From assembly GCA_020024255.1 (NCBI GenBank), contig JAHHTX010000050.1, positions 1 through 14,460 on the forward strand: a stretch of DNA of 14,460 nucleotides. The letters run 5' to 3'. Under the pieces are notes generated by a model that saw nothing but the letters and a program-made list of their open reading frames with translations, was not told the origin of the DNA and did no database searches. The stretch is from Anaerotignum sp. (GTDB lineage Bacteria > Bacillota > Clostridia > Lachnospirales > Anaerotignaceae). Both the position numbers and the translations under genes were made by a program. This document shows, piece after piece, positions 7,028 to 12,282 of this stretch. The number at the start of each line of letters is the position of its first letter. Within the stretch, counting starts at the first letter, position 1.

Positions 7028-8071
7028 ATGGGAGCTTTAGAATTTGAAAACACCTTAGACATTAACAGCAGAAGCTGTAGCTGTGGGTGTGGAAACTGCG
7101 GAAATGACCGTGGAGAAGCCTGCATCATCGCCCAGAAAATCTTTGACCAGTGTCGTGTGCAAAAATGCTTAACCGGAAGTATTTTAGGACCTGCAAGAGT
7201 TGCTGATTGTCAGGTGGGACATTGCGACGATATGCTCTGTGACGGAGACATTATTATTCCCCCTGCCAATGCAGCCAGTGTCAACCTGTGTAACGTAGAA
7301 CTGAGCCGTATTGACATTCTACGGAAAACCCCCAACGGCTTGCAGGAAGGGTGTTGGGACATCGAATTGCGGTATGTATTCCGCTATACTCTGGAATTTA
7401 GACGTGCAGATGGCTGCCCTATTGGCTGTGTAGACGGAACAAGTTCTTACAACTTAAAAGTAACCCTTTACGGTTCTACAGAATCTGATGTGACAACAAG
7501 CACAGACCTCTATGATTGTTGTGGCAATTCGCACGGCGGCCCCTTTGTCATTGCAGAAGGCAAGGCTGTGGGTCTGTCAGCAGAGCTGCGGTATTCTCAT
7601 TGGAATGGCTGTGACTGTGGTTGTAACTGTGGCTGTGACTGTCATAACGACTGCAACAGCGGCTGTGGTTATGGAAAAGAACAGGACAAAAGCGGTTCAT
7701 ACAGACATGCACCCATTGCCGTTGATGTCACTCTGGGTCTATTTACCATTATCAAGATGTTCCGTACCGTCAATATGCTTGTGGAATCTCACGGAAGATG
7801 TATTCCCGAAGAATTCAAAAAACCAGCAAGCAATGGCGACCCTTGCCGCAACTTCGACCACATGGCATTCCCTCTGGATTTGTTCTCCCCTACTTCCGAA
7901 CCTCACTCCTGTTGTGCAATGGGTGACGGTGTCAGTTCCCCAAGCTGCTACAGAACAAACGATAACGGTTGTGGAAAAGAAGAAAGATGTGGCTGCGGCG
8001 ATTATGACTGCTGTGATGGAGATCGCAGAAAAAATGGGCAGAATGGCCAGAACTGTCATTCCTGCAGATAA
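7028..8071 (+). CDS. Cysteine-rich protein, probable spore coat/exosporium component
   Basis: I do not recognise a named family. The 347-residue product has 36 cysteines (about 10%) and no signal peptide or membrane segment. Its parts are an N-terminal cluster SCSCGCGNCG (17-26); a segment ACIIAQKIFDQCRVQKCL (32-49) followed by LGPAR; a beta-rich region (about 80-195) with GCWDIELRYVFRYTLEF and YNLKVTLYGSTES; a Gly-Cys-Asp/Asn-Cys run (about 194-215); a second conserved-looking block IAVDVTLGLFTIIKMFR; and a Cys/Gly/Asp-rich tail ending in NCHSCR. The YDxCRxxxC and KVxLxGSxE patterns resemble uncharacterised clostridial proteins I remember, an unverified comparison. The start is the ATG at 7028, 9 bases after AAGGAGG; the open frame further upstream lacks a ribosome site. 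A sigma-K-like promoter and a 10-bp terminator bracket it as a single gene. Mother-cell expression and cysteine content suggest a disulfide-linked spore surface layer; metal binding is the alternative. Confidence 0.75.
   Translation: MGALEFENTLDINSRSCSCGCGNCGNDRGEACIIAQKIFDQCRVQKCLTGSILGPARVADCQVGHCDDMLCDGDIIIPPANAASVNLCNVELSRIDILRKTPNGLQEGCWDIELRYVFRYTLEFRRADGCPIGCVDGTSSYNLKVTLYGSTESDVTTSTDLYDCCGNSHGGPFVIAEGKAVGLSAELRYSHWNGCDCGCNCGCDCHNDCNSGCGYGKEQDKSGSYRHAPIAVDVTLGLFTIIKMFRTVNMLVESHGRCIPEEFKKPASNGDPCRNFDHMAFPLDLFSPTSEPHSCCAMGDGVSSPSCYRTNDNGCGKEERCGCGDYDCCDGDRRKNGQNGQNCHSCR
7607..7642 (+). repeat. Three 12-base tandem repeats encoding Gly-Cys-Asp/Asn-Cys
   Basis: GGCTGTGACTGT, GGTTGTAACTGT and GGCTGTGACTGT follow each other without gaps inside the cysteine-rich gene. 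They encode GCDC-GCNC-GCDC. The first and third units are identical, pointing to expansion by slippage or unequal exchange. Confidence 0.9.
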
Positions 8072-8089
8072 AACCGCATACTGTCACAA

Positions 8090-8117
8090 GGAGGATGCCT
8101 TTGGGCATCCTTCTTTT
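8090..8117 (+). terminator. Intrinsic terminator of the cysteine-rich gene
   Basis: GGAGGATGCC (8090-8099), loop TTTG, GGCATCCTTC (8104-8113), then TTTT. Ten pairs including one G-U. It begins 19 bases after the stop codon. Confidence 0.88.
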
Positions 8118-8130
8118 GCTAAAACAAGAC

Positions 8131-8159
8131 TTGTTTTTTTCTGTTTTTCCCGATATAAT
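8131..8159 (+). promoter_or_regulatory. Sigma-A promoter of the HD-domain gene
   Basis: TTGTTT (8131-8136), 17-base spacer, perfect TATAAT (8154-8159), about 50 bases before the start codon. It follows the preceding terminator, so this gene is transcribed separately from the sporulation-type gene. Confidence 0.8.
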
Positions 8160-8212
8160 GTACAAATATAAGCACAATTTTACATTCAATCACACAGAAA
8201 AGAGGTTAAGCT

Positions 8213-8773
8213 ATGGGAAAACAAATCACAAGAGAAGAAGCCTTCGCATTACTGCAAACGTATAATAAAGAACCTTTTCATATACAGCATGGTGAGACTG
8301 TGGAGTGGGTCATGCGATATTTTGCAAAAGAACTTGGCTATGCTGAAGATGTTGATTTTTGGGGCATTGTGGGTCTTCTTCATGATTTAGATTTTGAACG
8401 CTATCCGGAAGAACACTGCATCAAATGTCAAGAAATCATGGGGGAATTGGACTTGGACAAGGCTTTGATTCATGCAGTAGCAAGCCATGGCTATGGCATT
8501 TGTTGCGATGTAGAGCCGGTACATGAAATGGAAAAGATTCTCTTTGCCGTAGACGAACTAACGGGACTTATTGGTGCAGCAGCAAAAATGCGTCCTTCCA
8601 AAAGCGTACAGGATATGGAGTTAAAATCCCTGAAAAAGAAATTCAAGGACAAATCCTTTGCCGCAGGCTGTGACCGTGACACCATTCGTCTTGGTGCAGA
8701 ACGGCTGGGCTGGGAATTGGATACACTGTTGACACGCACATTGGAAGCTATGCGTACCAACCCCAGCTATTAA
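8213..8773 (+). CDS. HD-domain metal-dependent phosphohydrolase
   Basis: The 186-residue cytoplasmic protein belongs to the HD superfamily. The metal-binding signature is visible in order: His26 (IQHGETVEW), His57-Asp58 (GLLHDLDFERYP), His92 (ASHGYG) and Asp114 (FAVDELTGLI). Close relatives are usually annotated as HDIG-domain or hydrolase proteins of unknown substrate; members of the superfamily hydrolyse phosphate esters such as nucleotides, but I cannot say which here. The C-terminal part (about 125-186) is helical with a basic stretch KSLKKKFKDKSF. An AGAGG ribosome site precedes the ATG. The gene has its own promoter, and its last codons form half of its terminator, so it is monocistronic. 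Confidence 0.88.
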   Translation: MGKQITREEAFALLQTYNKEPFHIQHGETVEWVMRYFAKELGYAEDVDFWGIVGLLHDLDFERYPEEHCIKCQEIMGELDLDKALIHAVASHGYGICCDVEPVHEMEKILFAVDELTGLIGAAAKMRPSKSVQDMELKSLKKKFKDKSFAAGCDRDTIRLGAERLGWELDTLLTRTLEAMRTNPSY

Positions 8774-8788
8774 AGAATAGCTGTTTTT
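8764..8788 (+). terminator. Terminator overlapping the stop codon of the HD-domain gene
   Basis: CAGCTATT (8764-8771), loop AAAG, AATAGCTG (8776-8783), then TTTTT. The left arm contains the codons for Ser-Tyr and the start of the TAA stop. Confidence 0.85.
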
Positions 8789-8814
8789 ACAAAAAAGAGG
8801 AAGAATGCTTTTTC

Positions 8815-9105
8815 TACAGGCTGACCACCCGCCTATCGGGTGGTTTGCCCCACCCCTATAAGGGGTTTTTATATGAATATGATCCGGACATCTTTCTACC
8901 AGAATAATCTCAATACCTTTCCTTTCACATAATTTTCTTCATATTTTTCCAGTTTCCGATTTTAGCTTTCCTTATACTATCTGTCTTCTGCGTTTAGATA
9001 CAAATACAATATGATATTTATATGCCCAAGTTGTATGTGATAGACTATTCATTTAAACACCTCCTGTGTTTTCTTGCATCTTGGCAGACGCAAACGATTA
9101 TAACA
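8815..9105 (-). mobile_element. Decayed IS200/IS605-family element
   Basis: Short element relic holding a broken Y1 transposase gene between hairpin ends, as expected for a family that recognises subterminal palindromes in place of inverted repeats. The end downstream of tnpA has ACCACCCG/CGGGTGGT (8824-8844) and ACCCCT/AGGGGT (8852-8866). The upstream end has TTGCATC/GACGCAA (9074-9093, one mismatch) and AAACAC/GTGTTT (9055-9071), whose loop holds the AGGAG ribosome site of tnpA. The central and C-terminal part of tnpA, with the nucleophilic tyrosine, is deleted. Outer borders are estimates. It lies between the HD-domain gene and the lepA promoter. Confidence 0.75.
8870..9052 (-). pseudogene. 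tnpA: IS200-type transposase TnpA, truncated with two stops
   Basis: Reading from the ATG at 9052 gives MNSLSHTTWAYKYHIVF followed by VSKRRRQIV, the typical N-terminus of IS200-type HUH (Y1) transposases. Codon 27 is TAA (8972-8974) and codon 38 is TGA (8939-8941), both where intact homologues have an ordinary residue. Between and after them the frame continues to match (GKLKSETGKI, then RKLCERKGIEII) down to PDHIHI, whose His58 and His60 are the metal-binding HUH pair. Homology then stops abruptly and the downstream-end hairpins follow. The gene cannot make an active transposase. The family recognition rests on remembered IS200 sequences. Confidence 0.85.
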
Positions 9106-9164
9106 TAGTCGGTACTCTGTTCCCCTGTTTTTGAAAAGGATTTTATGATTTTTTTCATCTGTTT

Positions 9165-9194
9165 TTGACTTTTTTCTTTTTTTTATGGTATACT
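9165..9194 (+). promoter_or_regulatory. Promoter of lepA
   Basis: TTGACT (9165-9170), 18-base spacer, TATACT (9189-9194) preceded by TGG, which makes an extended -10 (TGNTATACT). It lies about 50 bases before the lepA start and just outside the IS200 relic. Confidence 0.8.
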
Positions 9195-9243
9195 GAAATG
9201 AATGTATATAATTTAGAATAACGATAGATTGGGAGGAAAACTG

Positions 9244-11058
9244 ATGTCTGATACAAGACAAAGCCATATCCGAAATTTTTGTATCGTGGCACATATTGAC
9301 CACGGAAAATCCACACTTGCCGACCGACTCATTCAGAAAACAGGTCTGCTGACCGACAGAGAAATGCAAGCGCAAGTACTGGATAATATGGACTTAGAAC
9401 GAGAAAGAGGTATTACCATTAAATCACAGGCAGTGCGTCTTATTTATCATGCAAAAAACGGAGAAGAATATCAATTCAATCTTATTGATACACCGGGACA
9501 CGTTGACTTTAACTATGAGGTATCCCGCTCTCTGGCTGCCTGCGAAGGCGCAATTTTGATTGTAGATGCAGCACAGGGCATTGAAGCACAGACCCTTGCC
9601 AATGTATATCTTGCTCTGGATAACAATCTGGAAATCTTGCCTGTTATCAACAAAATTGATTTACCCAGTGCAAATCCTGCATGGGCTAAACAGGAAATTG
9701 AAGATATTATCGGGATTCCTGCGGCAGATGCCCCCGAAATTTCCGCTAAAAACGGCATAAATATCGAAGAGGTTTTGGAACGGATTATTACAGATATTCC
9801 TGCACCAAAGGGCGACTCCTCTGCTCCCTTAAAAGCTCTGATTTTTGACTCTGTTTATGACCCCTATCGTGGGGTTATTGTACTGATGCGTGTCTTTGAC
9901 GGCACCATTCGCAAAGGATCAAAAGTTAAAATGATGGCAACCGGCTCGGAATTTGATGTCGTGGAAGTCGGCGTATTTGGGCCCGGTCGTTTCCTGCCGG
10001 CAGACGAACTTCGTGCTGGCATGGTTGGCTATTTTACGGCGAGTATCAAGAATGTATCAGACACACGTGTGGGGGACACCGTCACAGATGCAGCACGCCC
10101 CACTGCCGAGGCATTACCTGGCTACAAAAAAGTCAATCCCATGGTTTATTGCGGTCTGTTTCCTGTAGATGGTGCAAAATATCCTGATCTTAGAGATGCT
10201 CTTGAAAAATTGCAACTCAACGATGCTTCTCTGTTCTTTGAACCGGAAACCTCCGTTGCCCTTGGCTTCGGCTATCGTTGCGGTTTCTTAGGACTTCTGC
10301 ATCTGGAAATCATACAGGAACGTCTGGAACGGGAATATAATTTGGATTTGGTAACAACTGCACCCAGTGTTATCTATAAAGTATATCTGACAGATGGTAC
10401 TTCCTTGGATTTGTCCAATCCCAGCAATATGCCGGACCCTGCCCGTATTTTAAAAATGGAAGAACCCATTGTCAAAGCGGAAATTATGATGCCAAAGGAT
10501 TACATTGGTGCAATTATGGAGCTTTGTCAGCAGCGACGTGGAACTTATATCAGTATGGAATATCTAGATGATAGCAGAGCCATGTTGACTTATGAAATTC
10601 CGCTAAACGAAATCATTTATGACTTCTTTGATGTATTAAAATCCAGAAGTCGTGGCTATGCCTCCTTTGACTACAGTCTGAAAGGCTATCAGGAAAGCGA
10701 ACTGGTTAAACTGGATATTCTGGTAAACAGAGAACCTGTAGATGCCCTTTCTTTCATTGTCCATAAGGATTCTGCCATAGACCGTGGAAGAAAGATGTGT
10801 GAAAAACTGAAAAAGGAAATTCCAAGACACCTTTTTGAGATTCCCATTCAGGCAGCCATTGGCAGCAAAATTGTTGCCAGAACGACAATCAGTGCCATGC
10901 GGAAAGACGTTCTTGCAAAATGCTATGGCGGCGATATTTCCCGTAAGAAAAAACTTCTGGAAAAACAGAAGGAAGGGAAAAAACGTATGCGTCAAATCGG
11001 CAACGTAGAAGTACCTCAACAAGCATTTATGAGTGTATTGAAATTAGATGAAGAATAA
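9244..11058 (+). CDS. lepA: Elongation factor 4 (LepA), ribosome-associated GTPase
   Basis: Translational GTPase that binds ribosomes and affects translocation or initiation and assembly; usually dispensable in normal growth. The 604-residue protein is full length. GTPase motifs are G1 AHIDHGKS (16-23), G2 RGITI (55-59), G3 DTPGH (82-86), G4 NKID (136-139) and G5 SAK (167-169). Domain II, two alpha-beta domains and the LepA-specific C-terminal domain follow, ending in GGDISRKKKLLEKQ and the basic KEGKKRMRQIG. The ATG at 9244 is used, with GGGAGG 7-8 bases upstream; the in-frame TTG at 9229 lies before that site. It has its own promoter and terminator. In many Firmicutes lepA is followed by hemW and hrcA; here it stands alone between two insertion-sequence relics. 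Confidence 0.98.
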   Translation: MSDTRQSHIRNFCIVAHIDHGKSTLADRLIQKTGLLTDREMQAQVLDNMDLERERGITIKSQAVRLIYHAKNGEEYQFNLIDTPGHVDFNYEVSRSLAACEGAILIVDAAQGIEAQTLANVYLALDNNLEILPVINKIDLPSANPAWAKQEIEDIIGIPAADAPEISAKNGINIEEVLERIITDIPAPKGDSSAPLKALIFDSVYDPYRGVIVLMRVFDGTIRKGSKVKMMATGSEFDVVEVGVFGPGRFLPADELRAGMVGYFTASIKNVSDTRVGDTVTDAARPTAEALPGYKKVNPMVYCGLFPVDGAKYPDLRDALEKLQLNDASLFFEPETSVALGFGYRCGFLGLLHLEIIQERLEREYNLDLVTTAPSVIYKVYLTDGTSLDLSNPSNMPDPARILKMEEPIVKAEIMMPKDYIGAIMELCQQRRGTYISMEYLDDSRAMLTYEIPLNEIIYDFFDVLKSRSRGYASFDYSLKGYQESELVKLDILVNREPVDALSFIVHKDSAIDRGRKMCEKLKKEIPRHLFEIPIQAAIGSKIVARTTISAMRKDVLAKCYGGDISRKKKLLEKQKEGKKRMRQIGNVEVPQQAFMSVLKLDEE

Positions 11059-11079
11059 TTTCTTGTTATAGAAAAAGAA

Positions 11080-11097
11080 GTTAGGCATTTGCCTAAC
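11080..11097. other. Short palindrome after lepA
   Basis: GTTAGGCA-TT-TGCCTAAC is a perfect 8-bp inverted repeat 22 bases after the lepA stop. It lacks a U-tract on the plus strand but has TTCTTTTTC after it on the minus strand, so it might end leftward transcripts from the unknown gene at 11366-11824. Confidence 0.5.
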
Positions 11098-11161
11098 CTC
11101 TGACTGTCGAAAAAGTTATTTTTATCCCTTCCGCAGTGGAAATTCACTTCCCATAAGGAAA

Positions 11162-11207
11162 AGCAGAAGTTTCATGTTTTTTGCCATTGGAACTTCTGCT
11201 GCTTTTT
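11162..11207 (+). terminator. Probable terminator of lepA
   Basis: AGCAGAAGTTTCATG (11162-11176) pairs with CATTGGAACTTCTGCT (11185-11200) with one small irregularity, followed by GCTTTTT. It is about 100 bases after the lepA stop. The opposite strand reads CTGCTTTTCC after the stem, so it could work weakly in both directions. The rest of 11059-11365 is AT-rich, with no gene I can support. Confidence 0.75.
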
Positions 11208-11365
11208 AAAAATTTGCTGTTTAAAGTAATATCTGCTGCCCAAAAAGAACACGCTTTCTCCAATTTTGTATCCAATCAACGTTCTTTTCCTTTCCCTATG
11301 CACAACAGACATTTCTTTTTTCTTTTCAGTCTGGAAAAGACGATTTCCCCTTTCCCTTACAAAAA

Positions 11366-11824
11366 TTATTCTTTTTCTTCTTGTACTTTTTTCACAAATT
11401 CACGTATCATTCTTTCATTATTCATTTGCTGACGATAAGCCTCTCGTTCCTCCACCATAAAATTTTGCAACAACTCCATATGTTCCTTTTCATAAGGATG
11501 ACTTCTTTTTTCCACAACAAAATTTGTTGTTTCCATGTTTGCATTTCTTGTTGTATCAATGTAAGTACGGTCTGAAAGAGCCATCTCTTGTGCTTTTTCA
11601 AAGTTCTTCCAACTGTTTGCAATCCTATGTGCTTCCTTTTGTTCTTTATCTGACAGTTCAGAGGGGTTCTTGGCAAATTCCTTATACTGCCCATATCCTT
11701 TCGGAGAATAAATGCCTGCATCTTCTTTTTTACTGCTGTATACAAAAGTATCTTTTTGCATAGGCAGAGTAATTGCAGCGTTGTGTAATATACTCTCCTC
11801 TGCTCTCTCTTTTGTATTATCCAT
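11366..11824 (-). CDS. Hypothetical protein, charged and helical
   Basis: I do not recognise this 152-residue protein. It is hydrophilic, without signal peptide, membrane segment or cysteine. The N-terminal third is loosely structured with YSSKKEDAGIYSPKGYGQYKEF; the C-terminal two thirds look helical and strongly charged (KEQKEAHRIANSWKNFEKAQEM; then EKEHMELLQNFMVEEREAYRQQ; then RMIREFVKKVQEEKE), compatible with a coiled coil. The start is the ATG at 11824, 8 bases after AAGGAG; upstream in-frame GTG (11833) and ATG (11830) lie in or too near that site. No clear promoter is visible, and the IS3 relic begins about 60 bases upstream, so its original promoter may have been displaced. No neighbour suggests a role. 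The good ribosome site and coherent composition support a real gene. Confidence 0.7.
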   Translation of the reverse strand: MDNTKERAEESILHNAAITLPMQKDTFVYSSKKEDAGIYSPKGYGQYKEFAKNPSELSDKEQKEAHRIANSWKNFEKAQEMALSDRTYIDTTRNANMETTNFVVEKRSHPYEKEHMELLQNFMVEEREAYRQQMNNERMIREFVKKVQEEKE

Positions 11825-11885
11825 ACGCATCACTCCTTAATAATAATATCGGTTTCTTTCCGGCAACATTTATAGATACAAAGCA

Positions 11886-12262
11886 GAAAATCAGCACCTG
11901 CGTACAGAATTGATAAGCCTTAATTGGAAAGAGCGTGCACCATCAGCAGAAAACGCTCGTAATCCAAAATCTAAAGCCAGTGTATCCGACAAAGCATGAA
12001 TCACGAGCCGTAAGGAAAATTGTTTGGATAACGCTGAAATCGAAAACTTCTTTTGGTTTGTTCAAAAATTCAACCTGTAAAAATTTGCGTATATGGTACA
12101 TTGCAAGGCAGAACTAATGGTGGACTTGATAGCCAACAAAAACGAATCAAATAAAGCAAAAAGGCTTGCTGCCTGTTTTACACAGATAGCAAGCCCTTTC
12201 GGTAGCTTGAACAATTTTTAATGCAAAAGTTTGTCTACCCTTTTGGGGTAACTTCAAAAACC
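11886..12262 (+). pseudogene. IS3-family transposase relic (OrfB C-terminal part)
   Basis: Two stretches recall the end of IS3-family OrfB. SRKENCLDNAEIENFF (12006-12053) resembles the MSRKGNCLDNAxxENFFG motif that carries the catalytic Glu of the DDE triad. An extra T in TTCTTTT (12048-12054) then shifts the frame; the next frame gives GLFKN. Further on, KGLLPVLHR-stop-QALSVA-stop (12160-12210) resembles the usual C-terminus (RIKAKLKGLPPALHRQQALSAA type). The part between them has lost most homology. Upstream, 11883-11997 is open in one frame (RYKAENQHLRTELISLN...) and could be an OrfA coiled-coil remnant, which is speculative. Together with the mcp terminator this fills the 458-base gap 11825-12282. 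Confidence 0.7.
12158..12195 (-). terminator. Intrinsic terminator of the chemotaxis gene
   Basis: On the minus strand GGCTTGCT (12188-12195) pairs with AGCAAGCC (12163-12170), extended inside by CTGT/ACAG, and is followed by five U. It lies about 90 bases after the mcp stop and coincides with the OrfB C-terminal codons of the IS3 relic. Confidence 0.85.
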
Positions 12263-12282
12263 TTCGTTTTTTATGATTAAAC

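Noticed and set aside
7512..8171. A 219-codon open frame in another frame of the cysteine-rich gene
   Set aside because: No ribosome site, low-complexity Ala/Thr/Val product, and the overlapping frame has a better start, promoter and terminator.
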